Shown: one piece after another, positions 16,459 through 24,806 of the stretch
How positions within the stretch are numbered: position 1 is the stretch's first letter
Layout: the number at the start of each line of letters is the position of its first letter
Assembly (NCBI GenBank): GCA_030018495.1
Contig: JASEFS010000006.1
Span: forward strand, 1-64,000
DNA: 64,000 bases
From: Deltaproteobacteria bacterium
GTDB taxonomy: Bacteria > Desulfobacterota > Desulfobaccia > Desulfobaccales > 0-14-0-80-60-11
Direction of reading: 5' to 3'
Notes under the pieces: model-generated
What the model was told of the DNA's origin: nothing
Seen by the model: the letters and a program-made list of their open reading frames with translations, nothing else
Databases searched by the model: none
Program-made: the position numbers and the translations under genes

Positions 16459-17331
16459 ATGTTGAAAGGAGCGATTACGGCCATTGTCACTCCCTTCAAG
16501 AACGGAGCTCTTGATGAGGACGCCTACCGCCAGCTCATCGAGTTCCAGATTCAGGGAGGCATCCATGGCATCGTGCCGTGCGGCACCACCGGCGAGTCCG
16601 CCACCTTGAGCCACGCCGAGCATAAACGCGTGGTGGAAGCCTGCATCGATCAGGTGAAAAAACGGGTGCCGGTCATCGCCGGCACAGGCTCCAACAATAC
16701 CGCCGAAGCTCTGGAACTGACCAAGCATGCCGAGGCGGCCGGGGCGGATTATGCCCTGATGATCACTCCTTACTACAACAAACCGACCCAGGAAGGGCTG
16801 TATCAACATTATAAAACCATATGCTCGCAGACCAAAATTCCCATTGTGGTCTATAACGTTCCCAGCCGCACCAGCGTCAACCTCCTGCCGGAGACCGTGG
16901 CCCGGCTCATGGACTTTCCCAATATCGTGGGCATCAAGGAGGCCACCGGGGACCTGAAGCAATGCTCCAAGGTGGTGCAACTGTGCGGCGACCGCATCGC
17001 CCTGATCTCCGGCGACGACTTCACCGTGCTGCCCCTTCTGGCCATCGGCGGCCAGGGGGTTATCTCTGTGGTCTCCAACGTCGTTCCGGGCGACATGGCG
17101 GCCATGTGCAACGCCTTCTTCGCCGGCAAGCTGGAGGAAGCCAGAAAGCTGCATTACAAGATGTGGCCCTTGATGGAGGCCATGTTTTATGAAACCAATC
17201 CCGCGCCGGCCAAGACCGCGCTCAAACTGTTGGGCAAAATCACCGGGGAAGTCCGGCAGCCGCTCTGCCCCATGTCAACCGCCAATGAAGACAAACTGCG
17301 CCAGGTTATGGTTAAATATGGGTTGATTTAG
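16459..17331 (+). CDS. dapA: 4-hydroxy-tetrahydrodipicolinate synthase
   Basis: Condenses pyruvate with aspartate semialdehyde at the start of the lysine branch. 290 residues. Motifs are VPCGTTGESATL, PYYNKPTQEGLY, YNVPSRTSVN with the catalytic Tyr region, and GIKEATGDL with the Schiff-base Lys160. A strong AAGGAGGGAG ribosome-binding site precedes the ATG. It follows dapF by 12 bp and precedes dapB, with a heptamer repeat array in between. The family is a cytoplasmic tetramer, often inhibited by lysine. Confidence 0.97.
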   Translation: MLKGAITAIVTPFKNGALDEDAYRQLIEFQIQGGIHGIVPCGTTGESATLSHAEHKRVVEACIDQVKKRVPVIAGTGSNNTAEALELTKHAEAAGADYALMITPYYNKPTQEGLYQHYKTICSQTKIPIVVYNVPSRTSVNLLPETVARLMDFPNIVGIKEATGDLKQCSKVVQLCGDRIALISGDDFTVLPLLAIGGQGVISVVSNVVPGDMAAMCNAFFAGKLEEARKLHYKMWPLMEAMFYETNPAPAKTALKLLGKITGEVRQPLCPMSTANEDKLRQVMVKYGLI

Positions 17332-17336
17332 GGAAG

Positions 17337-17391
17337 TGGTCAGTAGCCAGTGGTCAGTGGTCAGTTGAATTCTGGTTGCTGACAACTGGCT
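17337..17391. repeat. Heptamer array with inverted partner, TGGYCAG family
   Basis: TGGTCAG, TAGCCAG, TGGTCAG, TGGTCAG, then after a 12-base centre the inverted CTGACAACTGGCTAC. The whole can fold into a hairpin between dapA and dapB. dapB keeps a normal ribosome-binding site (GGAGGT) after it. Confidence 0.8.
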
Positions 17392-17413
17392 ACTTTTCTT
17401 TCCGGAGGTTGTC

Positions 17414-18223
17414 ATGATTAAAGCCATCGTATCCGGCGCCGCGGGGCGCATGGGGGGCCGGATTATCCATATGATGGAGGGGGTTTCCGGCATCACCCTG
17501 GCCGGCGCCCTGGAGCAGCCGGACCACCCGGCCGTGGGGAAAGACGTGGGCGAAGTGGTGGGGCTGCCCAAAAAAGAGGTGGCGGTGAGCAGGTCTCTGG
17601 CGGAAGTCCTGCCTCAGGGCGACGTGCTTATCGAGTTCACCCATCCGGAGCCCACCCTGGAGCACTTAAAACTGGTGGCGGAAGCGGGCAAGGCCATGGT
17701 CATCGGCACCACGGGACTAAGCGCCGAGCAGGTGAAAGACCTCAGGTGGCTGGCCGAGCGCTGTCGGGTGGTATTCGCCCCCAACATGAGCGTCGGCGTC
17801 AACCTGATGTTCAAAGTGGTGGAGATGATCGCCGGGGTCCTTACCGAGGGCTATGACGTGGAGATCGTGGAGGCTCACCACCGCCTGAAAAAGGACGCAC
17901 CCAGCGGCACGGCCCTGAAGCTCGCCCAGGTCATCGCCCAGGCCCTGGGGCGGGATTTAAACAAAGTAGGGGTCTATGCCCGCCACGGCATAATCGGGCC
18001 GCGCACCGATCCGGAAATCGGCATCCAGACGGTCAGGGCCGGAGACATCACCGGCGAGCACACCGTCCTGTTCGGCGGCATCGGCGAGCGCCTGGAGGTC
18101 ATCCACCGGGCCCACAACCGGGACAATTTCGCCAAAGGCGCGGTCCGCGCGGCCCTGTGGATTGTGAACCAGGAGCCGGGCCTGTATGATATGCAGGATG
18201 TGCTGGGGCTGAAGGCGCTTTAA
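17414..18223 (+). CDS. dapB: 4-hydroxy-tetrahydrodipicolinate reductase
   Basis: Reduces the DapA product with NAD(P)H to tetrahydrodipicolinate. 269 residues. The N-terminal Rossmann motif is VSGAAGRMGGRI; GTTGLSAEQ and APNMSVGVNLM follow. The family signature EAHHRLKKDAPSGTALKLA carries the catalytic His and Lys. TCCGGAGGTTGTC before the ATG provides a ribosome-binding site. Fourth gene of the lysine set; its product is the direct substrate of DapL encoded at 19145. Confidence 0.97.
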   Translation: MIKAIVSGAAGRMGGRIIHMMEGVSGITLAGALEQPDHPAVGKDVGEVVGLPKKEVAVSRSLAEVLPQGDVLIEFTHPEPTLEHLKLVAEAGKAMVIGTTGLSAEQVKDLRWLAERCRVVFAPNMSVGVNLMFKVVEMIAGVLTEGYDVEIVEAHHRLKKDAPSGTALKLAQVIAQALGRDLNKVGVYARHGIIGPRTDPEIGIQTVRAGDITGEHTVLFGGIGERLEVIHRAHNRDNFAKGAVRAALWIVNQEPGLYDMQDVLGLKAL

Positions 18224-18250
18224 GCTGTAGGCTATAAGCTGTAAGCTGAA
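18223..18250. repeat. Tandem heptamer array, AGCTTAA family
   Basis: Units AGCTGTA, GGCTATA, AGCTGTA, AGCTGAA begin at the last base of the dapB stop codon. Partner array at 18343. Confidence 0.8.
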
Positions 18251-18284
18251 ACAGCGAGCAGTGAGCGGTTGCTTAAGCAGGTAG

Positions 18285-18304
18285 CGCCGCCGCCCCCGGC
18301 GGCG
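18285..18304. repeat. Perfect GC hairpin
   Basis: CGCCGCCG, four C, CGGCGGCG, in the spacer between dapB and the FAH-family gene. A CAC/GTG-containing small palindrome (GTGCGCACTGCGCAC) lies just downstream. No T-run follows. Confidence 0.6.
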
Positions 18305-18342
18305 AATGAGTTAATGTGAAGTGCGCACTGCGCACCATTCCA

Positions 18343-18370
18343 GGCTGAAAGCCGAAAGCTGATAGCTATA
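18343..18370. repeat. Tandem heptamer array, AGCTTAA family
   Basis: Units GGCTGAA, AGCCGAA, AGCTGAT, AGCTATA end one base before the ATG of the FAH-family gene and occupy its ribosome-binding region. Confidence 0.85.
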
Positions 18371-18371
18371 G

Positions 18372-19142
18372 ATGAAAATAGTGAGGTTCACTCTGGCAGG
18401 CCGGAGCGGCTACGGCATCCTCCAAGGCGAGCGCATTCACGCCCTGTGGCACACGCCTTTCGAGGGACTCACGGAAACCTGGGAGACGCTCTCTCTGTCG
18501 GAGGCCGCGCTTCTGGCCCCCTGCGAGCCCACCAAGATCATCGCCCTGGGGCTGAATTACCGGGACCACGCCGCGGAATTCGGGCGCCAGGTGCCGGAGG
18601 AGCCGCTTATTTTTATGAAGCCCTCCACCGCGGTCATCGGGCCGGAGGCCGATATCGTCTATCCTAAGATGTCCCGGCGGGTGGACTATGAGGCGGAGCT
18701 GGCCGTGGTCATCGGCAAAACCGCCCGCAAAGTATCTGAAGAGCAGGCCCTTGATTATGTGCTGGGCTACACCTGCTTCAACGACGTCACCGCTAGGGAC
18801 TTGCAGAAAAAAGACGGGCTCTTCACGCGGGCCAAGGGGTTTGATACCTTCGCCGCCATGGGGCCCTGGATCGAAACCGAGATCGCGGACCCGGACCACC
18901 TGACGGTGGAGGCGTATCTGAACGGCGAGCGCAAGCAGCACTCCAACACCAGCAATATGGTTTTTGGGGTGCGCCGGCTGATAGCCTTTATTTCCCAAAT
19001 CATGACGCTCCTGCCCGGAGACGTCATCGCCACCGGCACGCCCGCCGGCGTCGGTCCCATGCAGCCGGGGGACGTGGTGGAAGTGCGGGTGGAAGGTATC
19101 GGCACTCTCATGAACCGGGTAGTTTCAGAAGAAGGGAACTGA
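18372..19142 (+). CDS. Fumarylacetoacetate hydrolase family protein
   Basis: 256 residues of the FAH superfamily: metal-dependent hydrolases, decarboxylases and isomerases of acylpyruvate-type compounds. Family motifs are [31 protein letters not shown], the metal ligands in [12 protein letters not shown], and [13 protein letters not shown]. The C-terminal [14 protein letters not shown] is also canonical. It lies inside the lysine operon, two bases before the DapL gene. Related enzymes remove pyruvate-like side products, so a housekeeping role for the pathway is possible but unproven. Exact substrate not deducible. Confidence 0.9.
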   Translation: MKIVRFTLAGRSGYGILQGERIHALWHTPFEGLTETWETLSLSEAALLAPCEPTKIIALGLNYRDHAAEFGRQVPEEPLIFMKPSTAVIGPEADIVYPKMSRRVDYEAELAVVIGKTARKVSEEQALDYVLGYTCFNDVTARDLQKKDGLFTRAKGFDTFAAMGPWIETEIADPDHLTVEAYLNGERKQHSNTSNMVFGVRRLIAFISQIMTLLPGDVIATGTPAGVGPMQPGDVVEVRVEGIGTLMNRVVSEEGN

Positions 19143-19144
19143 TT

Positions 19145-20308
19145 ATGGGGTTTTTTGAACCTGCGGCGCGACTCAATCTGATACCTCCATACCTGTTCAA
19201 AGAGATTGACTTAAAGAAAGAGTTGATCAGAGCCAAAGGAGTGGACATCATCGACTTGGGGGTCGGTGATCCTGATTTGCCCACGCCCAAGTTCATCGTT
19301 GATACCATGCAAAAGGCGGTGGAAGACCCCAAAACCCACCGCTACCCGCTGTATTCCGGCCTCTCCCGGTTCAGGGAGGCCGTGGCCCGCTGGTACAAGC
19401 GGCGCTTCGACGTGGACCTGGACCCGGAGAGCGAAGTCCTCACCCTCATCGGCTGCAAAGAGGGCATCGCCCATCTGCCCCTGGGGGTCAACAATCCCGA
19501 GGACATCAACCTGGTGACCACCCCGGCCTATCCGGTCTACCGCATGGGCAGCCTCTTTGCCGGAGCCGTCTGCTTCATGATGCCCCTGGTGGCGGAAAAC
19601 GATTTTCTCCCCAATTTAAATGACATTCCGCCCATCGAAGCCCGGGATGCCAAGATGTTTTTTTTCAATTATCCCAACAATCCCACCGGGGCCACGGCGG
19701 ACCTGGACTTTTTTCGCAGGGTGGCGGATTTCTGCCGGGAATACAATATCATTGCGGTGCATGACGCCTGCTATTCGGAAATGGCCTTTGACGGCTACCG
19801 ACCTTCAAGTTTCCTTGAGGTGCCCGGGGCCAAAGAAATCGGCATAGAATTTCATTCCCTGTCCAAGACTTACAGCATGACGGGCTGGCGTCTGGGCATG
19901 GCGGTGGGCAATCGGGAAGTGCTGGCGGCTCTGGGGAAAATCAAGAGCAACATCGATTCCGGGGCGTTTGACGCCATTCAACTGGCGGGGATCGCGGCCT
20001 TGGATTCCGACCAGGCCAGCGTCAGGGAATACTGCGCCATTTACCAGGAGCGCCGGGATACCATTGTCTCGGGGCTGCAAAAATTGGGCTACCAGGTGAC
20101 GCCGCCTAAGGCCACTTTTTACGTGTGGCTGCCGGTGCCCCAGGGATTCACTTCCATGAGCTTTGCGGCGCATGTTTTGGAGCAGGCCGGCATCGTGGTG
20201 GTGCCCGGCTTCGGGTTCGGGGAGCCCGGCGAAGGCTACGTGCGCCTGGCCCTGACCGTGCCCAAGGAGCGCCTGGAGGAAGCCCTGGCAAGGCTGGCCA
20301 AGATATAG
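19145..20308 (+). CDS. dapL: LL-diaminopimelate aminotransferase
   Basis: Converts tetrahydrodipicolinate plus glutamate to LL-diaminopimelate in one step, bypassing the succinylase or acetylase routes. 387 residues, class I fold. Evidence: LGVGDPDLPTP near the N-terminus, HRYPLYSGLSRFREAVA, the cofactor site FFFNYPNNPTGA, HDACYSEMAFDGY, and SLSKTYSMTGWRLG with PLP Lys241. General aspartate-type aminotransferases share these motifs. The call to DapL rests on this exact YPLYSG pattern and on the surrounding dapF/A/B and lysA genes. No dapC, dapD or dapE is seen. It starts two bases after the FAH gene. Confidence 0.92.
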   Translation: MGFFEPAARLNLIPPYLFKEIDLKKELIRAKGVDIIDLGVGDPDLPTPKFIVDTMQKAVEDPKTHRYPLYSGLSRFREAVARWYKRRFDVDLDPESEVLTLIGCKEGIAHLPLGVNNPEDINLVTTPAYPVYRMGSLFAGAVCFMMPLVAENDFLPNLNDIPPIEARDAKMFFFNYPNNPTGATADLDFFRRVADFCREYNIIAVHDACYSEMAFDGYRPSSFLEVPGAKEIGIEFHSLSKTYSMTGWRLGMAVGNREVLAALGKIKSNIDSGAFDAIQLAGIAALDSDQASVREYCAIYQERRDTIVSGLQKLGYQVTPPKATFYVWLPVPQGFTSMSFAAHVLEQAGIVVVPGFGFGEPGEGYVRLALTVPKERLEEALARLAKI

Positions 20309-20357
20309 GTGTCAGGCGTCAGGTGTCAGGAATTAGGGGTCAGGGGCCAGGGGTCAG
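20307..20357. repeat. Tandem heptamer array, CAGGTGY family
   Basis: AGGTGTC, AGGCGTC, AGGTGTC, AGGAATT, AGGGGTC, AGGGGCC, AGGGGTC, starting inside the dapL stop codon. An inverted-orientation partner lies at 20482, so the two could pair across a 125-base loop. Confidence 0.85.
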
Positions 20358-20481
20358 ATTTTAGGGCTATAGACTTCGATTGGGTGATTTCTCGATTTAA
20401 GATTTCAGGCACAGGACAAAATCTCTTTAATTTTTTAAGATGAGACATTGGGATGCGGCTTAAAATCTATAGTGAAAAAAT

Positions 20482-20506
20482 CCTGACACCTGAAACCTGA
20501 CACCTG
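20482..20506. repeat. Inverted heptamer array before folK
   Basis: CCTGACA, CCTGAAA, CCTGACA, CCTG: the reverse complement of the CAGGTGY array at 20307. It ends five bases before the folK start codon and leaves no Shine-Dalgarno sequence. Confidence 0.8.
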
Positions 20507-20511
20507 TTTTT

Positions 20512-21036
20512 ATGTCTTTGGGACCTGCCGAGATTACGGCCGTCAAGCCGGTCATCGCCTATATCGGGTTGGGCGCCAATTTGGGCGAACCCCGGCGGCA
20601 GGTGGAGGAAGCCATCAGGAGGTTGGACGAGGCTGAGGAAGTTGAAGTTCTCAAAGCCTCGAGGCTCTATCTCACCCCGCCCCTGGGGCCGCCGGGCCAG
20701 CCTTGGTATGTCAATGCCGCGGTCAAGGTCAAGACCCGCCTCACACCCGAGGAGCTGCTGCGGGTCCTGATCGGCATCGAAAGAGCCATGGGCCGGGTGC
20801 GGGGGGAGCGCTGGGGGCCGCGCCTCATTGACCTGGACCTGTTGCTGTACAACGGCGAAGTTATAGCAGGCCCCGAGCTTACGGTGCCCCATCCCGAGAT
20901 GCACCGGCGGGCCTTTGTCCTGGCGCCCCTGGCGGAAATCTCCCCGGAGGCCCGGCACCCGGTTCTAAACAAGACTGCGGCCGAATTATGGGCCGAGCTT
21001 GACGCCGCGGAGCGGGAGGCGGTCCGGCCCGTTTAG
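20512..21036 (+). CDS. folK: HPPK: hydroxymethyldihydropterin pyrophosphokinase
   Basis: Transfers pyrophosphate from ATP to 6-hydroxymethyl-7,8-dihydropterin in folate synthesis. 174 residues, with an N-terminal extension of about 13 residues before AYIGLGANLGEPRRQVEEAI. Conserved features include YVNAAVKVKT, ELLRVLIGIERAMGR, and RWGPRLIDLDLLLYNG with the metal Asp pair, then VPHPEMHRRAFVLAPLAEI. It ends the lysine gene block. Whether it is co-transcribed is unclear because a 200-bp repeat-rich gap precedes it. Confidence 0.95.
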   Translation: MSLGPAEITAVKPVIAYIGLGANLGEPRRQVEEAIRRLDEAEEVEVLKASRLYLTPPLGPPGQPWYVNAAVKVKTRLTPEELLRVLIGIERAMGRVRGERWGPRLIDLDLLLYNGEVIAGPELTVPHPEMHRRAFVLAPLAEISPEARHPVLNKTAAELWAELDAAEREAVRPV

Positions 21037-21096
21037 CGGATCTTTGGAATAAGCCCATAAGCCGGAAGCGAAGGCGGAATTATTCCCGTCCGAGCG

Positions 21097-21111
21097 CCCG
21101 GCAAGGCCGGG
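21097..21111 (+). terminator. Possible weak terminator after folK
   Basis: CCCGGC and GCCGGG form a 6-bp stem flanked by partial GAGC/GCTC pairing, followed by TCTTACA rather than a clean T-run. It lies between folK and the YHS gene. Confidence 0.3.
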
Positions 21112-21155
21112 CTCTTACACTCAGCACTGTCCGGCTGTTTAATGCAGGAGAACAC

Positions 21156-21416
21156 GTGATTTGGCGACTTCTCATCGGCATGCTTATCGGCTACCTGGTG
21201 TTCCGCGTTTACCGGAAGATCAAGGAAGCCTTAAGCATTGAACGGCAGGCACCCCCCTCCCCGAAAATTGAAGAGCCCGACACCCTGCTCCAGGACCCGG
21301 TGTGCGGCACCTTTATTCCGCGCAAGGAAGCCCTGAAGTTGGTGAAGGACGGCAAAGAATATTTTTTTTGTTCGGAGGGCTGCCTAAAGCGCTTCCGGCG
21401 TAGTAGCGGCGGCTAA
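21156..21416 (+). CDS. Membrane-anchored YHS-like metal-binding protein
   Basis: 86 residues from a GTG with GCAGGAG seven bases upstream. An N-terminal TM helix (LLIGMLIGYLVFRVY) is followed by a Pro-rich linker. A YHS/TRASH-like module follows: DPVCGTFIPRKEALKLV, then EYFFCSEGCLKRF. Two Cys pairs (Cys51 and the CSEGC cysteines) suggest metal binding, as in YHS modules of copper-handling proteins. Related 'hypothetical' genes often stand alone; no metal transporter is nearby. Function unknown. Confidence 0.75.
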   Translation: MIWRLLIGMLIGYLVFRVYRKIKEALSIERQAPPSPKIEEPDTLLQDPVCGTFIPRKEALKLVKDGKEYFFCSEGCLKRFRRSSGG

Positions 21417-21440
21417 GTTATGATAACATGAGGTTTAATT

Positions 21441-22100
21441 ATGAAATTCTTCATCGACACGGCTAATCTGAACGAGATCAAGGAAGCGGCCAGCCTGGGA
21501 TTGGTGGACGGCGTCACCACCAACCCCAGCCTCTGCGCCAAAGAAGGCGTCAATGATCCGGTGGATTTTCGCGGGCATGTCCTGGAAATCTGCAATATCG
21601 TGCCCGGGCCGGTGAGCGCCGAAGTGATCGCCACCAACTGGGAGGCCATGGTGGCCGAAGCCCGGGAGTTGGCCAGCATCCACGAAAATGTGGCGGTCAA
21701 GATCCCCATGACACCGGACGGCTTGAAGGCCACCCACATCCTGTCCGAAGAAGGCATCCGGGTGAACGTCACCTTGATTTTCCAGCCCATCCAGTCGCTG
21801 CTGGCCGCCAAGGCCGGGGCCGCGTTTGTGAGCCCCTTCATCGGCCGCCTGGACGACATCAACCACCGGGGCATGGACATAGTGGAGCAGACCCTCACCA
21901 TTTTTGAAAACTACGGGTTTGACACCGAAATTATCGTCGCTTCCATCCGGCATCCCCTGCACGTGCTGGAAGCGGCCCTGGCAGGGGCGGACATCGCCAC
22001 CATTCCCTATAAAGTGTTGATGCAGCTCATCAAGCACCCGTTGACGGATACCGGTTTGGCCCAATTCCTGGCGGACTGGCAGAAAAGCCGCAAAGGTTAA
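21441..22100 (+). CDS. Transaldolase / fructose-6-phosphate aldolase family
   Basis: 219-residue short transaldolase (TalC/Fsa type). Evidence: [30 protein letters not shown], the Schiff-base Lys87 in [24 protein letters not shown], and SPFIGRLDD. This subfamily includes true transaldolases of the pentose phosphate pathway and fructose-6-phosphate aldolases. Most bacterial members with GRLDDI are transaldolases, but the choice cannot be settled here. It is followed by pgsA after one base, so the two are probably co-transcribed. Confidence 0.93.
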   Translation: MKFFIDTANLNEIKEAASLGLVDGVTTNPSLCAKEGVNDPVDFRGHVLEICNIVPGPVSAEVIATNWEAMVAEARELASIHENVAVKIPMTPDGLKATHILSEEGIRVNVTLIFQPIQSLLAAKAGAAFVSPFIGRLDDINHRGMDIVEQTLTIFENYGFDTEIIVASIRHPLHVLEAALAGADIATIPYKVLMQLIKHPLTDTGLAQFLADWQKSRKG

Positions 22101-22101
22101 C

Positions 22102-22674
22102 ATGGCCCTGGATCAAAGCATTAGCTCCTATAAAAACTTGCCCAATCTGCTGACCGGCATCCGCATCCTGGCCATTCCGGTGGTGGTGGTGCTGCTGTTT
22201 TTCCCCGGAAAGGCGGCAAGTTTCCTGGGGGCCTTGATCTTTGCCGGGGCCGGCGCCACCGATTTCCTCGACGGCTTCTTCGCCCGCCGGCATAAGCTCA
22301 CCAGCAAGTTCGGCAAATTCATGGACCCCCTGGCTGACAAGCTCCTGGTTACCGCGGCCCTGATTATGCTCATTCCGCTCGGACGGGTGCCCGCGTGGAT
22401 GGCTTTCGTGATCATCGGCCGGGAATTGGCGGTAACCGGACTCAGGGGTTTGGCTGCGGCCGACGGCATTATCCTGGCCCCCGACCGCTGGGGCAAGGCC
22501 AAAACCTTTTTGCAAATGGTGGCCCTCACCTGTTTGATCCTCCATTACCCTTATCAGACGGTGGATTTCCAACGCCTGGGCATCGCCCTTTTGTGGGTGG
22601 CGCTGATCGTCACGGTGGCTTCGGGGGTGGGCTATTTTTTGGCTTTTTTCCAGCAATCCCCGGAAAACCCTTGA
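22102..22674 (+). CDS. pgsA: CDP-diacylglycerol-glycerol-3-phosphate 3-phosphatidyltransferase
   Basis: Makes phosphatidylglycerol phosphate from CDP-diacylglycerol and glycerol-3-phosphate at the inner membrane. 190 residues. The N-terminal NLPNLLTGIRILAIPV is typical. The CDP-alcohol motif reads DFLDGFFARRHKLTSKFGKF followed by MDPLADK, giving DGxxARx8GxxxDxxxD complete. About five hydrophobic helices. A second, different CDP-alcohol phosphotransferase is encoded at 43445, and a PgpA-type phosphatase that would finish phosphatidylglycerol is encoded at 34246. Confidence 0.93.
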   Translation: MALDQSISSYKNLPNLLTGIRILAIPVVVVLLFFPGKAASFLGALIFAGAGATDFLDGFFARRHKLTSKFGKFMDPLADKLLVTAALIMLIPLGRVPAWMAFVIIGRELAVTGLRGLAAADGIILAPDRWGKAKTFLQMVALTCLILHYPYQTVDFQRLGIALLWVALIVTVASGVGYFLAFFQQSPENP

Positions 22675-22745
22675 GCTTTGAAAAGCTGGACCCTTTCACA
22701 TGAGTTAAAGGTCAGGAGTTTTACAGGGGAAAAATCACCGCCGAC

Positions 22746-22774
22746 TTGACATTCTGATGGGATTAAGAGAAATT
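22746..22774 (+). promoter_or_regulatory. Possible rpsT promoter
   Basis: Perfect TTGACA at 22746-22751, followed after about 17 bases by a weak -10 (GAAATT), about 30 bp before the rpsT ribosome-binding site AAAGGAG. Confidence 0.4.
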
Positions 22775-22805
22775 TAACAATTACTTTTTTTTAAAGGAGT
22801 TTATC

Positions 22806-23084
22806 TTGGCCCAGAGACATCGATCCGCCATGAAGCGGGCCCGGCAAAACGAAAAAAGGCGGGTTCTGAATCAAAGCAGAAAGACCCGGGTGAAGCGCTT
22901 GGTGCGGGACGTGCGCCAGGCCGTGGCCGCCAATAATCTGGAAGAGGCGAAGAACGCTCTGGAAAAAGCGGTGCCGGTCATTTCCCGGGTAGCCGGCAAA
23001 GGCACCCTCCATTGGCGCGCCGCGGCCCGGAGAATCTCCCGCCTGACCAAGCAGGTCAATGCCTTAAAAGAGAGTTCTTCCTGA
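22806..23084 (+). CDS. rpsT: 30S ribosomal protein S20
   Basis: 92 residues starting at a TTG with AAAGGAG seven bases upstream. The N-terminal basic region AQRHRSAMKRARQNEKRRVL and the middle AVAANNLEEAKNALEKAVPV are typical of S20. Non-AUG starts are common for rpsT (known from E. coli). It binds 16S rRNA in the small subunit. It is convergent with holA, and this neighbourhood is also seen in related bacteria, as I recall. Confidence 0.95.
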   Translation: MAQRHRSAMKRARQNEKRRVLNQSRKTRVKRLVRDVRQAVAANNLEEAKNALEKAVPVISRVAGKGTLHWRAAARRISRLTKQVNALKESSS

Positions 23085-23131
23085 GGCGCGGCCGCGTTGC
23101 AGCCTGATTGAGCAGGGGCGAAAAAGGAAAA

Positions 23132-23145
23132 GGGGCTTTTACCCC
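23132..23145. terminator. Weak bidirectional terminator between rpsT and holA
   Basis: AAAAGGGG, CTTTTA loop, CCCC followed by GGATTTTATT. Only a 4-bp G:C stem with A/T flanks, placed exactly in the 66-bp gap between two convergent genes. Confidence 0.4.
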
Positions 23146-23150
23146 GGATT

Positions 23151-24188
23151 TTATTCCTCTCTTCGCCCTTGTTTTTTCCCCGCTTTCCTCCCAGACCCCA
23201 TTTGTAAAACAGCCCACTCCAGCCACAGGCGCGGCGTGCCCGTGCTGGTCTTGATGTGCAGATCGGCCTGGTGCAAGAGATGCAGGTGAGATTTTAAGGC
23301 AGGCAGGGAAAACAGCGCGGCCTGTTGGCCCAACTTCCTCACCGTTCCCTGGGGCAGCCTGAGGGTGCTTGCCAGGCTGGCGGGCGAAGCCCCGGGCCCG
23401 GCTTCCTTATAGCGGATGAGGAGGCGCAGTTGACGGGCCAACATGCCGAGCACCTTGGGCGGGGCCTCCCCCAAATCCAAAAGTTGATTCAACATGGACA
23501 GGCGTTTGCCTGCGTCTTTTTGGCCCAGGGCATCCACCAGGGCGAAAATGGTGTGGGTGCGGCTGTGGGTGGCCGATTTCATCACCAAGGTCGGGGTGAT
23601 GGTTTTCTCTTCACCGGCAAAGAGCACCAACTTAACAATTTCCTGGCTCAGGTCCGCGAGATTTTCCCCCACCATCTCCACCAGGCGCTGAGCCGCCGCC
23701 CCGGTCAGGGTCTTCCCCATGGCTTGGGCTTCCCGGGTCGCCCATTGATAGAGTTCTTCCGGCTTTAAGCGCCAAAAGCCCAGGGCTGCGTCTTCTTTTT
23801 GGAGCCGGGACCATACCGGGTGCCGCTGCACGTCCTTGGACTTGAGGCCGGGGGCGATGAGCAACAGCCAGGAGCGAGGCGCGGGGTGGTCCAAGTAAGT
23901 GAGTATGGCTTTGAGGGTTTCATCAGGGTAGGCATTCACCCGGTGCAGGATGAGAAGCTGTCCCGAACCCCATAAGGAGGCGGTGCGAGCCTGGGCCAGG
24001 AAATCCTCCAACCCCGCCTCCTGGGCCGCCTGGTGCACCTTGTGAGGCGCTTCGCCGGTCTGCTCCGCCAGAGCTTCCTCCAGACGCCTGAGAGCCCGCT
24101 CCATGAGGAATTCCTCTTCTCCGAAGAAAAGATAGACCGGGCGCAGGGTGCCCTGCTTCAGGTGGCGTTCCAGAGTGGGATGGGACAT
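23151..24188 (-). CDS. holA: DNA polymerase III subunit delta
   Basis: 345-residue clamp-loader subunit that opens the sliding clamp. The N-terminus LKQGTLRPVYLFFGEEEFLM is the typical HolA opening. LLILHRVNAYP and a degenerate ATPase core follow, then the helical region LADLSQEIVKLVLFAG and the clamp-loader collar (LSMLNQLLDLGEAPPKVLGM). The start is an ATG with a GAAAACN-like heptamer array seven bases upstream and no obvious ribosome-binding site. It follows lptE and leuS on the same strand. Confidence 0.93.
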   Translation of the reverse strand: MSHPTLERHLKQGTLRPVYLFFGEEEFLMERALRRLEEALAEQTGEAPHKVHQAAQEAGLEDFLAQARTASLWGSGQLLILHRVNAYPDETLKAILTYLDHPAPRSWLLLIAPGLKSKDVQRHPVWSRLQKEDAALGFWRLKPEELYQWATREAQAMGKTLTGAAAQRLVEMVGENLADLSQEIVKLVLFAGEEKTITPTLVMKSATHSRTHTIFALVDALGQKDAGKRLSMLNQLLDLGEAPPKVLGMLARQLRLLIRYKEAGPGASPASLASTLRLPQGTVRKLGQQAALFSLPALKSHLHLLHQADLHIKTSTGTPRLWLEWAVLQMGSGRKAGKKQGRREE

Positions 24189-24194
24189 AGAGAC

Positions 24195-24215
24195 GGTTTT
24201 TGGTTTCTGGTTTTA
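24195..24215. repeat. Heptamer array, GAAAACN-like family
   Basis: On the plus strand GGTTTTT, GGTTTCT, GGTTTTA; on the minus strand AAACC-type units that end six bases before the holA ATG. Partial G-rich repeat sequence (CCAGGGGTCATTAACCCCTCCCC) follows at 24222-24247. Confidence 0.65.
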
Positions 24216-24277
24216 GGTGGGCGCCAGGGGTCATTAACCCCTCCCCCTCCCTTCTAGTTAAGCTATTCCATGCTCCT

Positions 24278-24793
24278 TTAAAGCACCAGCAGAATTTTAT
24301 CCAGCACCCGCTGGGACAGGGTCGCGGCCCCGCGCCGGATGCCCATCATGCGGGTGGCCTCGCCCAAGTGGTAATTGTTGCTGACCACGTAATCCTCGGT
24401 AAAGACCTCACGGTCCTTCCAGACAATTTTTCCCGTCTTGCGGTTTTTGAGACTGAACTCAACCCGGATGGTGACCTTCCGCACTACTGAGCGGTCGATA
24501 TCAAAAAAGGCCACCGACGAGTATTCCAGTGAGGCCACTTTGCCGTCCAGCACCAAGTCCGCCTCCTCCGGCCGCGGGGTAACTCTCAGGGCCCCCGACT
24601 CGGAAAAAGTCTTCAAAAAAGCATTGGCAAAAACCGTCTCCAGGCCCACCTCCGTGGACCGGTTGCCGAACGGGGGGATGGCGATGGCGGGGCGCTCGCC
24701 GCTGACGGGCGTTTCAAGCCCCACCGCGCGGTAGCCGCAGCCGGCCAGGGCCGGAAGAATTATACAAATCAGGGCGAATTTCAGAGAGGACAA
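24278..24793 (-). CDS. lptE: LPS-assembly lipoprotein LptE
   Basis: 171 residues. A lipoprotein signal (ICIILPALAGC) places the lipidated Cys at 19. The mature part has AIPPFGNRSTEVGLETVFAN, a pattern of LptE/RlpB proteins. In this family the protein plugs LptD in the outer membrane to deliver LPS. It lies between leuS (13 bp) and holA, the order typical of Gram-negative genomes. LptD is not in the window. Supports a diderm envelope. Confidence 0.9.
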   Translation of the reverse strand: MSSLKFALICIILPALAGCGYRAVGLETPVSGERPAIAIPPFGNRSTEVGLETVFANAFLKTFSESGALRVTPRPEEADLVLDGKVASLEYSSVAFFDIDRSVVRKVTIRVEFSLKNRKTGKIVWKDREVFTEDYVVSNNYHLGEATRMMGIRRGAATLSQRVLDKILLVL

Positions 24794-24806
24794 GGTCAGG
24801 ATTTCT

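Noticed and set aside
19145-20308. Generic aspartate aminotransferase
   Set aside because: Motifs alone allow it, but the position between dapB, FAH and folK and the lack of dapD/E favour DapL.
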